A DNA stretch of 64,000 nt, taken from assembly GCF_000613905.1 (NCBI RefSeq), contig NZ_BAJW01000007.1, positions 1 through 64,000 of the forward strand. Reading direction: 5' to 3'. The stretch's first letter is position 1. Each line of letters opens with the position of its first letter. The translations under genes and the position numbers were made by a program. Below, piece after piece: positions 39,831 through 49,639 of the stretch. The DNA is from Acetobacter persici JCM 25330. GTDB lineage: Bacteria > Pseudomonadota > Alphaproteobacteria > Acetobacterales > Acetobacteraceae. Below the pieces are notes generated by a model, which ran no database searches, had not been told where the DNA came from, and saw nothing but the letters and a program-made list of their open reading frames with translations.

Positions 39831-40055
39831 TCATTCCGGCCGCGTGGGACGTGAATGACTGATTGTCTTGCTCTTGGCAGGACGATCGGCACGATCATTT
39901 TTACGCAAAAAGAGAAAGACACTCTCCTGACGAACACCTGCAAGCAGGGTGCGCTCAAGGTCTTTTCGTTTGACGCAGGACGCAAAGGGAATGTTTGCAC
40001 GGAGCAGCCTCGCAACAGGCAGACTGTGCGTTAAAAACCATTCTGAATGGTCCAT
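39831..40055 (-). CDS. Possible 74-residue protein (doubtful)
   Basis: The frame starts MDHSEWFLTHSLPVARLLRA directly after the T run of the TonB receptor terminator. It has a basic middle (CVKRKDLERTLLAGVR). No ribosome site, signal or family match is visible. It may be chance; kept because the spacer is long and the composition is protein-like. Confidence 0.15.
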   Translation of the reverse strand: MDHSEWFLTHSLPVARLLRANIPFASCVKRKDLERTLLAGVRQESVFLFLRKNDRADRPAKSKTISHSRPTRPE

Positions 40056-40089
40056 AAAAAACCAGAGGAAAGATAGCTCTTTCCTCTGG
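40055..40089 (-). terminator. Terminator of the large TonB receptor gene
   Basis: Perfect 12-base stem CCAGAGGAAAGA/TCTTTCCTCTGG with a four-base loop and a six-T run on the minus strand. Confidence 0.9.
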
Positions 40090-40172
40090 CAAATTTGCAA
40101 CCCCGCAGGTCTGCGCTGGTGGAGAGATTACCAGATACCGTTTACGGCATCCGGAAACTCTCTTTTCTTCTC

Positions 40173-43100
40173 TTACAGAGTGACGTTCACGCCAAACTGG
40201 AAGGAGCGCATGATGGCCCCTTTTTCAGCCCATGAAGAGTTGTAAAGATAGGAGCCATACGTCCCGTAATCGGCAGGGGCACGGAAGCCCAGCAAGTTAT
40301 ACACTGTGGTGTAAACGCGCCATCTGTCGTTAATACGGTACGTTACGTTCAGATCCACATCCCACCAGTTTTTAATGTGGCACTGGTTGCTCGGGGCATA
40401 GGCGCTGCCAACGAGCAGGTTAGCGCTGTCAGCGCAGCTCCGGGTACCAACACCGTTGGTGTCTTCTGCCACGTTCTTGTACCCGCTGGTGTAGTAAACC
40501 GTCGGCGTAACAGAGAGATTTTTCCAGATAAAGGTGTTGGACCAGTTGGCGCGCCAGCGGGGCGTGCCGGAAGCCGAAACCGCGTTATACGGCGCCAGAG
40601 TGCCAGCCCAGTGCTGCACCTGACCATCAGGCATGGTGAGGTTAAAGGAGCGAACATACGTGGCCTGCCCGGTGCTGATCAGGCGAACATCCCGCAGGAA
40701 GCCCGGCAGACGCACATTGGCATTCACCTTCATATCCACACCATCTGTTACCAGACTGCGGGTGTTCAGATAAGCCAGATTGACCATATAAGGGCGGACC
40801 TGCCCTGTGGGGTTCTGGGTATCAATCACGTCAGGCGTGACGCTGGTGCCTGCCGGAACAGCGGCATCCCCGCCGCTCAGCCACGCATTGGCAATAGCCG
40901 TAGCGCCAAGCGGGTTCGGTGCAATGTAGTTGCTTTTTTTGATGTAGTAATATCCGAACGTGAAGTTCAGCCAGTCTGTGGGGCGAATAACGGCAGCACC
41001 TGTAAAGTTGGTTGAAATTTCCGGCTTCAGGTTTGGGTTACCAGCCGTATTCTGCCCAAGGTAGTACGGTTGCGCATAGCTGTTTGCCGTGCCGTTTGCG
41101 TTCAGATGCTGGTTGATAAAGTTCTGGTTGGTTACGTTATAATTTGTATACGCAACGTTCATGCCGTTGGTTTCGGCAAAGCTCGGTACGCGGAAACCAC
41201 GGGAGAACGTGCCACGTAGCGTCAACTGACGCACCGGCGTGAAGGACAGACCCGCTTTAGGAGAATAACGGCCAAACCCGCTCCCCTGTGCGTAATGGTC
41301 ATACCGGCCGGAAATATCGGCCTGTACCATTTTGTGGAACGGCAGACCCAGTTCCCAGTACCCAGCTTCAACCCAGCGGCTGCCAGCAGCGTTAAACGGG
41401 TTGATATACCCGACATACTGTGCGTCCGGATTATTGCGGTCATAGGGGTTGGCGCTCGGGTCGTTCAGAGCTTCGTACCGGATATTCCCGCCAATTGCGA
41501 GGTTTGCCATCCCGCCGGGCAGACGGAACAGTCCTTTGGACACATGCATGTCACCCGAATATTCCTGAGAACGGGCATTCATGACGTTTTTCGGCGCAAT
41601 GGAATTCAGAACTTCCTGACTGTTCTGCGTCGGGTCAAGGAAGTTATAGGTTCCGTTGATAATGGCGTTTTTGATACCGGCAATTGTTGGCGCACCCGTA
41701 ATGGTCTGCTGCAACATGGTGTTCATGCCGGTAAAGTTGACGTCATAATTCCAGTCTGAGCCCCAGTGAGAAGCCGCCGTGCCGTTATAGCGCACAGCAC
41801 CACGGAAGTTCTCGCTGAACTGCTGTGTTGTCGGAAGCAGATCACCAAATGTGTAATAAACCTGTTCTGGCACACCCAACGTATTATTCGGGTTGGGAGA
41901 ACCATCAGGCAGAGTAACCGGGATGGGAGTGCTCAGCGTATCCGCATTGCGGGACTGTGAGCGTGCACGCGCGGCATAGGGTGTGCCTGTATATTCAGAA
42001 AGCGCCTGAGAATACATGAACATTGATGTCAACTGAGACCGGGGTGTGACGTCCACGGTCAGATGCGCCGTAGCGCTGATACGGCGCAGAGACGGCGAAA
42101 TCTGGGCGTAATCATTCTCAGAATTCTGAGAGCAGGCCTGACTGGTGCCGGCAGCCCCCGCAACGGCCCCCGTCACAACAGACCCGTATTTTCCGCACCC
42201 GGCGGACTGATTGGCAAGCTGCCAGGCGCCTACGCCGCTTGTCCCACCATTACTGGGGCGGACAAGCGCCACAGGCGTGGGTCCAAAGTTATTGATGTTG
42301 CCTGCGCCATCAGAAACGTTTGTGATGCCGTTAATCCCGCCGATTCCGGAAAGATCTGACGTATTATAGGGATATCCAAGCTGACGGTTATAGATGGCGT
42401 CATCCTGCTGATATTCAGAGTTGACGTAGAAGTTATACCCATCGCGGTGCAGATCACCCACGCCGTAGGTGGCGTACAGCTTCTGGTGGCCACCAAAACC
42501 GCCCTGTGCCAGACCACCTTCCGCGTTGCCTTCAAACCCTTTGATTTCCTTACGGGTGTTGTAGTTGATAACGCCTGCGACCGCGTCAGCACCATAAAGA
42601 GACGATCCGGCGTCTTCCATGGTATCAACAGATTCCATGATGGAAGACGGCATCCAGTTGGTGTCTACAAAGTTGCGTTCACCGTCATCAGACAGCGGAT
42701 AGTAAGACAGACGCATGCCGTCCATCAGCACCAGTGTTGAATCGGTTGAAAGGCCACGCAGAGACGGAGCAGACGCACCGCCAGCAAACGCGCCATTTGC
42801 AGAGAAGGCGTTTGAGAGGGTCCCGGCGCCGTTGGACGAGAGGGACTGCAAAGCGTCCGTCACGTTGGCAAAGCCGCGGCGCTGCATGTCCTGACGCGAA
42901 ATATGCGTAATGGGGGACATGCTTTTAAGGTTAGGGTCTTTAAAAAGTGACCCCAGAACCGTAACGCTTTCCGGCTTACCGGCTTCCGTCGCAGACGTGT
43001 TGGCCTGAGCCAGAGCGGTGCGGGCGGTTTTGGTCTGGGATGCACTCAGAGGTGCCGCGCCTGTAGCCGCAGGCGCAGAGACCGGTGCTGCAACAGGAGC

Positions 43101-43319
43101 GGATGTTTTAACAGCCTTGGTCCGGGCTGCTGTTTTTTTAGCTGCCTTGGCATGAGACGGAGTGACCTGTGCCGTAGCAGAGGCACCCTGCGCCGCCTGA
43201 GCCAGAACGGGAAAACCCGCGGCGAGAACAGGCACAACATAAAGCAGTGAAAAAGACAGGGAAGCACGGTCTTTTTTAGAAAAACCTCGTTTTACAAGCT
43301 TGCGATGTCCGTGCGCCAT
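40173..43319 (-). CDS. Large TonB-dependent receptor
   Basis: About 1,048 residues from the ATG chosen here (MAHGHRKLVKRGFSKKDRAS); six codons more are possible upstream. The signal peptide is followed by an Ala/Lys-rich stretch of about 80 residues and a TonB box-like ESVTVLGSLF. The plug domain has PSLRGLSTDSTLVLMDGMRL and SSLYGADAVAGVINYNTRK, and the beta-barrel ends SFQFGVNVTL. Plug features (S-L-Y-G-A-D-A-V-A-G-V-I-N) match the large CirA/BtuB-like receptors common in acetic acid bacteria. The ligand is unknown. The frame is intact over more than 3 kb. Confidence 0.9.
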   Translation of the reverse strand: MAHGHRKLVKRGFSKKDRASLSFSLLYVVPVLAAGFPVLAQAAQGASATAQVTPSHAKAAKKTAARTKAVKTSAPVAAPVSAPAATGAAPLSASQTKTARTALAQANTSATEAGKPESVTVLGSLFKDPNLKSMSPITHISRQDMQRRGFANVTDALQSLSSNGAGTLSNAFSANGAFAGGASAPSLRGLSTDSTLVLMDGMRLSYYPLSDDGERNFVDTNWMPSSIMESVDTMEDAGSSLYGADAVAGVINYNTRKEIKGFEGNAEGGLAQGGFGGHQKLYATYGVGDLHRDGYNFYVNSEYQQDDAIYNRQLGYPYNTSDLSGIGGINGITNVSDGAGNINNFGPTPVALVRPSNGGTSGVGAWQLANQSAGCGKYGSVVTGAVAGAAGTSQACSQNSENDYAQISPSLRRISATAHLTVDVTPRSQLTSMFMYSQALSEYTGTPYAARARSQSRNADTLSTPIPVTLPDGSPNPNNTLGVPEQVYYTFGDLLPTTQQFSENFRGAVRYNGTAASHWGSDWNYDVNFTGMNTMLQQTITGAPTIAGIKNAIINGTYNFLDPTQNSQEVLNSIAPKNVMNARSQEYSGDMHVSKGLFRLPGGMANLAIGGNIRYEALNDPSANPYDRNNPDAQYVGYINPFNAAGSRWVEAGYWELGLPFHKMVQADISGRYDHYAQGSGFGRYSPKAGLSFTPVRQLTLRGTFSRGFRVPSFAETNGMNVAYTNYNVTNQNFINQHLNANGTANSYAQPYYLGQNTAGNPNLKPEISTNFTGAAVIRPTDWLNFTFGYYYIKKSNYIAPNPLGATAIANAWLSGGDAAVPAGTSVTPDVIDTQNPTGQVRPYMVNLAYLNTRSLVTDGVDMKVNANVRLPGFLRDVRLISTGQATYVRSFNLTMPDGQVQHWAGTLAPYNAVSASGTPRWRANWSNTFIWKNLSVTPTVYYTSGYKNVAEDTNGVGTRSCADSANLLVGSAYAPSNQCHIKNWWDVDLNVTYRINDRWRVYTTVYNLLGFRAPADYGTYGSYLYNSSWAEKGAIMRSFQFGVNVTL

Positions 43320-43422
43320 CAAATCTGATCCCAACATGGAGAAGCGTGAAACATTTTTTATAAAAGTCGTAATACTTTTAAAATCGTTTTTGCCCCGAAA
43401 CCGAAAGCCCCAAAATAGAACT

Positions 43423-43455
43423 GTGCAATATTTTGCATCTGAAATGATACATTTC
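43423..43455. promoter_or_regulatory. Two adjacent inverted repeats upstream of the TonB receptor
   Basis: TGCAA-TATT-TTGCA (43423-43436) and GAAATG-ATA-CATTTC (43441-43455) are both perfect inverted repeats, about 105-135 bases before the receptor start. They suggest operator sites. Neither fits a Fur box. Confidence 0.4.
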
Positions 43456-43625
43456 TGACACACTTCGCCTCTTCCACGTCATACGTAAAATGAAAGCTAT
43501 GCATTTTTATCATACCAAACCTGCTTTTATCAGATATCGTATACGTTTTAAGGGTTGCGTTCCCCCCGAATCGGATATGCGTTTCGCACAGGGCGCAAAC
43601 AGGCAGGTAGGTGGGCAGGCGGGCA

Positions 43626-43664
43626 CAAAAAAACCGGGGGAGCCGTAAGGCCATCCCGGTTTTT
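43626..43664. terminator. Terminator downstream of the ABM gene
   Basis: AAAAACCGGG/CCCGGTTTTT stem with a seven-T run on the minus strand, 25 bases after the ABM stop. Confidence 0.8.
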
Positions 43665-43688
43665 GAAGCGGTCAGAACTGGTGGCGTG

Positions 43689-43991
43689 TCAGAGCGCGGT
43701 CAGCGGCTTCAGCACATGCACGGCGGGAGGGGCTTCCAGAAGCCCCTCCACGCTGGCGATCAGCGTTTTGAAGTGCGGGGTTTCCATATGGTCATTCAGG
43801 CCCTGACGGCTGGTCCAGCGTTCCACAAACACAAATGTCTGCGGATCATCCTGATCCTGCTGCGGCACGTAGGACAGGTTGCTCTCTTCCGTCAGCGTCG
43901 GGGCGATACAGGCCTTCATGGCGTCCGCCACTTGTTGCTCCGCACCCGGTTTGGCTTTCAGAAAAGCGACGACGGTAATTTCTTCACTCAT
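43689..43991 (-). CDS. Antibiotic biosynthesis monooxygenase (ABM) domain protein
   Basis: 100 residues forming one ABM ferredoxin-like domain: EITVVAFLKAKPGAEQQVADAM, SNLSYVPQQDQDDPQTFVFVERW and HMETPHFKTLI. Related small proteins (YgiN type) act on quinones or as cofactor-free monooxygenases. GGAGAAG before the chosen ATG sets the start. Monocistronic. Confidence 0.85.
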   Translation of the reverse strand: MSEEITVVAFLKAKPGAEQQVADAMKACIAPTLTEESNLSYVPQQDQDDPQTFVFVERWTSRQGLNDHMETPHFKTLIASVEGLLEAPPAVHVLKPLTAL

Positions 43992-44071
43992 GGGTTTCTT
44001 CTCCACTCAGGTCAGTTTTAATTTTCAGAGCAGGCTCAGTGTAAGACGGTGGGGCTAAAAGTCAGCCCCTT

Positions 44072-45018
44072 TTACCAGGAACTCTGTGAGCCACCACCGC
44101 CGGAATCCCCACCACCGCCGCTAAAGCCGCCGCCGTTTCCGCCCCCGCCAGAGGAGCCCCCACCGCCTCCACGCCCGCCGCCACGACTTTGCAGAATGGC
44201 GGACAGGATATTGAGGCCGAGATTCAGGAAAAAGCTCCATTGAGCACTCCGCTCGGCCTGCACGTCCGGCGGCACATAGCCCCCCGGATACAGGGTGCGG
44301 CGGCGGCGCGCACGGCGGATCAGCCAGACAGGCAGGAGGACAAACAGCAGGCCCAGCACCACCAGACCCGTCAGGGCCTCCAGCGCATCGGTCCGGGAAT
44401 CCGGCTGCGAACTGGCGGCCGCAGTCCCGCCGATATCGGCGGGGTCGGCATGCGCCAGCACATCCGCCAGAGCGTCTACAATACCATTGACAGCCTGAGC
44501 ATAATGGCCCGCCTGAAGATCGGGTTTGGCGGCTTGCAGAATGTCATGCGTTTGCAGGTCAGTCAGCACACCTTCCAGCCCGTACCCGACCTCAATGCGG
44601 GACTGACGGTCCGGGATATCCAGCACCACCAGCAGGCCGTTATCCACGCCCTTTTTGCCAATGCCGGTCTTGTGGAAGGCCTCATTGGCATACAGGCTGA
44701 TATCATCCACATGGCCGGGCAGAGAGACCAGAATCTGCGGATTTCCGGGAAGCGTCTGGGAAAGCTGGAACAGTTTGTGGGACAGGGCCGCGTTCTCATC
44801 CGCAGAGAGAACGCTTTGCGGGTCCGTCACCCACTGGCGCAGCAGCACGCCATTGCTGGCAGGAGCTCCGCACGCGCATCGGCAGAGACAAACGGGGCAG
44901 GCCCTGCCCCGAACAGGACCAGCCCCAGAAGGGCCATCAGCCCGAACAGACGGACACGAAGGGCGCGCCGCAGCCCGCCCCCTTCTGGCCAGCGGAACAC
45001 GGGATGATCCTGCCGCAT
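44072..45018 (-). CDS. TPM-domain membrane protein (YgcG-like)
   Basis: About 315 residues. Signal peptide or first helix (GLMALLGLVLFGAGPAPFVS), TPM phosphatase-like domain (VTDPQSVLSADENAALSHKL, GKKGVDNGLLVVLDIPDRQ, RIEVGYGLEGVLTD), a membrane helix (GLVVLGLLFVLLPVWLI), and a C-terminal tail of Gly/Ser repeats ending SQSSW. One frame break near 44858 (CTGCCAGC should have CCC). It follows LemA directly, the usual LemA-TPM pair; the role is thought to be envelope-related but is not settled. Confidence 0.82.
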
Positions 45019-45044
45019 GCTGTTATGCCTCAACGCGCTGGTTT

Positions 45045-45638
45045 TCAGTGTTTGGAGAAATCAACAACCGGCGGGGTCTGGGCTTCCGGAGTAGCCTGAT
45101 AATAGACGCGCGCATGGTAGCCCATGATGCCCGCCACCAGATTACCGGGGAAGTGCATGACCGTCTGGTTATAAGAAAGAATAGCCTGCTGCAAACGCTG
45201 CCGCGCCACCGTAATGCGGTTCTGGGAGCCTTCAAGCTGCACCATCAGGCGCGTGAAGTCCTGATTGGCCTGCAACTGCGGGGACTGTTCCACAACGGCG
45301 TTAATCGCGCTGATTTCCTTGGCGTTGCGGGCCTGGGCTTCCAGAATTTTCTGCTGGAGGGTGGCGTTGTCCACCGTGCGCGGGTCAATCCGGCTCAGCG
45401 GCGTTTCACCGGAACGGGCGGCGGCGTAGTCTGTCAGGGTATCATGCTCATGCGTGGCATAGCCCTTTACGGTGTTGACCAGATTGGGGATCAGGTCAGA
45501 CTGGCGCTGCACCTCGTTCTGCAACTGGCCTGTCTGCTCCAGCACATTCTGGTCCGCCGCCATGAAGCGGTTATAGCTGGACCCGAAAATGGCCAGAAGG
45601 CCAACAATCAGAATCGCAGGGATGAGAAGCTTCTTCAT
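45045..45638 (-). CDS. lemA: LemA family protein
   Basis: 197 residues. One N-terminal membrane helix (LLIPAILIVGLLAIFGSSYN) is followed by the LemA helical bundle: QNEVQRQSDLIPNLVNTVKG, ISAINAVVEQSPQLQANQDF, LMVQLEGSQNRITVARQRL and YNQTVMHFPGNLVAGI. Topology puts the bundle in the periplasm. It is co-transcribed with the TPM-domain gene 26 bases downstream. Confidence 0.9.
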   Translation of the reverse strand: MKKLLIPAILIVGLLAIFGSSYNRFMAADQNVLEQTGQLQNEVQRQSDLIPNLVNTVKGYATHEHDTLTDYAAARSGETPLSRIDPRTVDNATLQQKILEAQARNAKEISAINAVVEQSPQLQANQDFTRLMVQLEGSQNRITVARQRLQQAILSYNQTVMHFPGNLVAGIMGYHARVYYQATPEAQTPPVVDFSKH

Positions 45639-45833
45639 CAGGAAATCCTTGGTAAACGCATCAGAACATATCCATTCCAGAGGAGCCTATACCCCCTCAC
45701 GGTTCTGTGTGTTGCTTCTCTTTACGCGAAAACATCCGGCAGATGCGAAATATTTCCTGCACAGTAAAAAGAACAGGGGAAAATCCGTCTCACATCTTGG
45801 AGGGAGAGGCCGCGTTCTTTATAATTCCCACCC

Positions 45834-46814
45834 ATGATTATCATCACCGGTGGCGCCGGTTTCATTGGCTCATGCCTTCAGGCTTCCCTCGCACAGCGGG
45901 GCGTGGAAACCGTGGTGGTGGACTGGCTGGGGTCTGACCTGAAATGGCGGAATCTGGCGGCCCATGCCCCCTCCCGCGTTATCGCACCGGAAGATCTGGA
46001 GGCGTTTCTGGCCACCGGCCCGAAAGTGGACGCCGTGTTCCATATGGGCGCGATCAGCGAGACCACGGCACGGGATGCCGACCTTGTCTGGCGGACCAAT
46101 GTCGCCCTGACCCAGACTCTATGGGACTGGTGCGCCCGCACGGACACCCGCTTTATCTATGCCTCCTCCGCCGCGACCTATGGCGCCGCCGACAGGCCGG
46201 AGCTGTTCTCGGATGATCCGGCGACGCTGGACCGGCTGACCCCGCTCAACCTCTATGGCTGGTCCAAACACACATTTGACCAGCATGTGATGGCCGGGCT
46301 GAAGAAGCACGCCCCGCAGCCCCCGCAATGGGCCGGGCTGAAGTTCTTTAACGTCTACGGCCCGAATGAATACCACAAAGGCAAGATGATCTCTGTGGTG
46401 AAGGTAAAGTATGATGAGGTGAAAGCGGGCAACCCGGCCCGTCTCTTCCGCTCAGACCGCCCGGACATTGCCGACGGCCAGCAGATGCGGGACTTTATCT
46501 GGGTGGGCGACGTGGTGGATGTCATGCTCTGGCTGTATGACACGCCCTCCGTCTCCGGGCTTTTCAACTGCGGTAGCGGCGTTGCCCGGTCCTATCTGGA
46601 TCTGGCCCATGCGGTGTGTGACGCCGCAGGCTGCCCCCGCCGCGTCGAATTTATTGCCATGCCGGACAGCCTGCGCGGGCAGTATCAGTCCTACACGCAG
46701 GCGGACCTCACGCGCCTGCGGGCGGCGGGCTATACAGGCACGTTCACCACGCTGGAAGACGGCATCCGCCAGTATGTGCAAAACTATCTGGCAACGGAGA
46801 ACCCGTATCTCTGA
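45834..46814 (+). CDS. hldD: ADP-L-glycero-D-manno-heptose-6-epimerase
   Basis: 326 residues. Extended SDR: NADP fold IIITGGAGFIGSCL, HMGAISETTARDADLVW, the catalytic triad region ASSAATYG and YGWSK (Tyr-x3-Lys), and KFFNVYGPNEYHKGKMISVV. It makes the heptose donor for the LPS inner core. The other heptose genes are not in the window. Confidence 0.93.
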   Translation: MIIITGGAGFIGSCLQASLAQRGVETVVVDWLGSDLKWRNLAAHAPSRVIAPEDLEAFLATGPKVDAVFHMGAISETTARDADLVWRTNVALTQTLWDWCARTDTRFIYASSAATYGAADRPELFSDDPATLDRLTPLNLYGWSKHTFDQHVMAGLKKHAPQPPQWAGLKFFNVYGPNEYHKGKMISVVKVKYDEVKAGNPARLFRSDRPDIADGQQMRDFIWVGDVVDVMLWLYDTPSVSGLFNCGSGVARSYLDLAHAVCDAAGCPRRVEFIAMPDSLRGQYQSYTQADLTRLRAAGYTGTFTTLEDGIRQYVQNYLATENPYL

Positions 46815-46900
46815 GTCCGCCTGCTAACCCACTTAATCTGTTGTACGGCCGGGTTTTTCCGCCTGACAGCCCTCTGATCTTTCGCCCCCACAGGACCTGC

Positions 46901-47748
46901 ATGCTGCCAGTTCTTCTCTTCCCGCAATTTGACCCGGTGCTGGTGCATCTGGGGCCGCTGGCCATCCGGTGGTATGCGCTGTCCTACATTGTGGGCATTG
47001 TGCTGGGGGTTTCCCTTCTGCGCAGGCTGGTGCCGCTTGCCCCCCGCGCCGCCACGACGGAACAGGCGGATGATTTTCTAGGCTGGGTGACCCTTGGCGT
47101 GCTGCTGGGCGGACGGCTGGGCTATGTGCTGTTTTATCAGCCGGGCTATTACCTGACGCATCCGCTCAGTATCCTGCAGGTCTGGAAAGGCGGCATGTCC
47201 TTCCATGGCGGCGCGCTGGGCGTGATTGTGGCCATGGCGCTGTTTGCGTGGCGCAACAAGATCAATTTTCTGGCCTTTGCGGACCGCGTGACAGTGGCTG
47301 TGCCGGTCGGGCTGGGGCTGGGGCGTATTGCCAACTTTATCAACGGGGAACTGTGGGGGCGGGAAGCCCCCGCCAGCCTGCCCTGGGCGATGATCTTCCC
47401 CAATGCCGGGCCCATTCCCCGCCACCCGTCCGAACTGTATGAAGCACTGACGGAAGGCTGCTGCTCTTCAGTGTCATGTTTCTTGTCTCCCGCAGGCAGA
47501 GCGTGCGGGAACGTCCGGGCTTTCTGGCCGGGCTGTTTCTGGCGGGCTATGCCTGTGCGCGCAGCTTTTGCGAATTTTTCCGGGAACCGGATGCATTTCT
47601 GGGCTTCCTGCCCGGCGGGGTGACCATGGGGCAGGTATTGTGCGTCCCCATGCTGGCCGCCGGTGTGGCGCTGATGCTGCATGCCCGCCGCAGCCCGGTT
47701 TATACCGGCCTGCCGGACCCGGCCCCCGCGTCAGACGCCGGGGCCTGA
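46901..47748 (+). CDS. lgt: Prolipoprotein diacylglyceryl transferase
   Basis: About 282 residues with seven membrane helices. It transfers diacylglyceryl from phosphatidylglycerol to the lipobox cysteine. It has the Lgt signature GLGLGRIANFINGELWGRE, MSFHGGALGV (conserved His), RHPSELYEALTEG and the C-terminal SFCEFFREPD. ACAGGA precedes the ATG. One frame break near 47457 (GGCTGCTG lacks one base). It heads the lgt - midA-like - pgeF - lipoprotein cluster, which makes functional sense for a lipoprotein gene at its end. Confidence 0.95.
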
Positions 47749-47761
47749 AGAGGCACGCGTC

Positions 47762-48842
47762 ATGCCCACATGCCCGCCCGATCCGCAGTCCTCGCCTGCT
47801 TCCTCAGCACCCCCCGCAGGGGCGGAGCGGCTGGACCATTTTATGGCGCGGGCCAATGCCCGGTATTACGCAACGCATCCTCTGCTGAGTGACTTTATTA
47901 CCGCGCCGGAAATCTCTCAGGTTTTCGGGGAACTTCTGGGCGCATGGGCCGCGACTGTCTGGGCCAGTATGGGCTGCCCCAGCCGTGTAATCCTTGCCGA
48001 AGCCGGGCCGGGGCGCGGCACGCTGATGGCCGACATGCTCCGGCTGATTACCGCCCGCGTGCCCGCCTTTGCACACGCGCTTGAGGTGCATCTGGTTGAA
48101 ACCTCCCCCCTGATGCGGGAGGCACAGGCAAAGGCGCTGGCGCCTTTTGCAGCCCGTGTGCCGGGGCTTGCGCCAGTCTGGCATACCGGCTGGACACTCT
48201 GCCGGATAATCCGCTGATTCTGGTTGCCAATGAATTTCTGGATGCCCTGCCTATCCGCCAGTTTCTGCACACACCCGCAGGCTGGCAGGAGCATTACGTG
48301 CAGGATGCCGCATTTTGCTGCGTGCCCTGCCCGGCCCCCGAGCTGCCGGATGGCCGCGCGCTGGACCCGGACTGCGTGGTGGAACTGTGTGAACCCGCAC
48401 TGGACATCGGCCGCCTGCTCGGGCGGCGTTTAGCGCACACGCCGGGCGCTGCCCTCTTTCTGGATTACGGCCATAACTCCAGCCTGACCGGGGATTCTCT
48501 GCAAGCCCTGCGCCACGCCCGGCCTGCCAGACCTCTGGACGCAGCAGGAGAGGCCGACCTGACCGCCCATGTGGATTTTACTGCTTTTGCCGCCGCTGCC
48601 CGGCAGGCAGGGGCGACCATCTGGGGGGCTGTCACACAAGGGGCGTTTTTGTGTGCTTTAGGGCTGATGGAACGCACGGAGCAGCTTGCCGCCCATGCCA
48701 GCCCGCAGGACGCGGACGCTCTGCGCAGCGGCGCGGACAGACTGGCCGCACCGGAAAAGATGGGGCATCTTTTCCGGGTGATGGCCCTGACATCCCCCTT
48801 ACTCCCATGCCCCCCGGCTTTATGAAAGGACCGGCTGAATGA
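47762..48842 (+). CDS. SAM-dependent methyltransferase, MidA/NDUFAF7 family
   Basis: About 360 residues of the COG1565 family; the mitochondrial member NDUFAF7 methylates an arginine of complex I. Motifs: HPLLSDFITAPEISQVFGEL, the SAM loop EAGPGRGTLMADML, VANEFLDALPIRQF and ALFLDYGHN. Frame breaks near 48187 and 48796 (C run) are each repaired by one base; the second restores the end MPPGFMKGPAE. The start is 13 bases after lgt, and the stop overlaps pgeF as ATGA. Confidence 0.88.
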
Positions 48843-49639
48843 CACCCGGCCAGACCGCTTCAACGCGCCCGTCCCCCCTGACCAGCCCCCTTCTAGCCCC
48901 CGCCCGGCACGGGTTTTTTACGCGGGAAGGCGGCGTGTCCACCGGGCCATATGCCAGCCTGAACTGCTCAACCCGCTCGGGGGATGATCCGGCCAATCTG
49001 GCGGAAAACCGCCGCCGCGTGGCTGCCTGTCTGGGTGTTGCACCGGAAAGGCTGCTGGGTGTGACCCAGATCCACTGCCCCCGCGTGATAACGGTGGAAA
49101 CGCCGTGGGCTCCGGGAGACGGTGAGCAAGCGGATGCGATGGTCACACGCCTGCCCGATGTTGCGCTGGGTGTGATTACGGCGGACTGCGCCCCGGTTCT
49201 GTTGACCTCAAAAGACGGCAGGACCGTGGGCGCGGCCCATGCGGGCTGGCGCGGCGCGCTGGCCGGGGTGCTGGAAGCCACGCTGGAGGCCATGCTGGCT
49301 CTTGGCGAAAGTCCGACAGAAATCCGCGCCGTCGTTGGCCCCTGTATTGCGCAGGAAAGCTACGAAACAGGCGAGGACATGCACGCCGCCATTACCTCGG
49401 CCGACCCGCAGGCCGCCCGGTTTTTCACCCCCGGCAAGCCGGGCCATTATCAGTTTGATCTGGCAGGCTGGTGCGTGTTCCGGCTGGAACGTGCCGGGGT
49501 TGGGCAGGTGGCGGCCCTTGGCGTGGACACACGGGCGGATGAGGCCCGGTTCTTCAGCCACCGGCGGCGCACGCTGGCCGGTGGTGGGCCGATCGGGCAC
49601 CAGATTTCAGTCATTGCGACAGGAGCGCAGAACGGATGA
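48839..49639 (+). CDS. pgeF: Peptidoglycan editing factor PgeF (laccase-domain)
   Basis: 266 residues of the YfiH/DUF152 family. The metal triad is visible in TQIHCPRVI (His), TADCAPVLL (Cys) and AAHAGWRGAL (His), with EGGVSTGPYASLN near the N-terminus and HRRRTLAGG at the end. It is known to remove wrongly incorporated L-Ser from muropeptides; polyphenol oxidase activity is reported for relatives. It overlaps both neighbours by four bases. Confidence 0.92.
   Translation: MTPGQTASTRPSPLTSPLLAPARHGFFTREGGVSTGPYASLNCSTRSGDDPANLAENRRRVAACLGVAPERLLGVTQIHCPRVITVETPWAPGDGEQADAMVTRLPDVALGVITADCAPVLLTSKDGRTVGAAHAGWRGALAGVLEATLEAMLALGESPTEIRAVVGPCIAQESYETGEDMHAAITSADPQAARFFTPGKPGHYQFDLAGWCVFRLERAGVGQVAALGVDTRADEARFFSHRRRTLAGGGPIGHQISVIATGAQNG

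Larger units (their letters stand above)
39490..40172. other. Long spacer between lactate permease and TonB receptor
   Basis: Apart from terminators at each end, no convincing gene is visible. One minus-strand frame at 39831-40055 could encode 74 residues (listed separately). The two flanking genes are convergent, so no promoter is required here. Confidence 0.5.
43320..43688. other. Upstream region of the large TonB receptor
   Basis: 369 AT-rich bases with no gene. It contains two palindromes (43423-43455, listed separately) and, at its far end, the terminator of the ABM gene. Confidence 0.5.
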
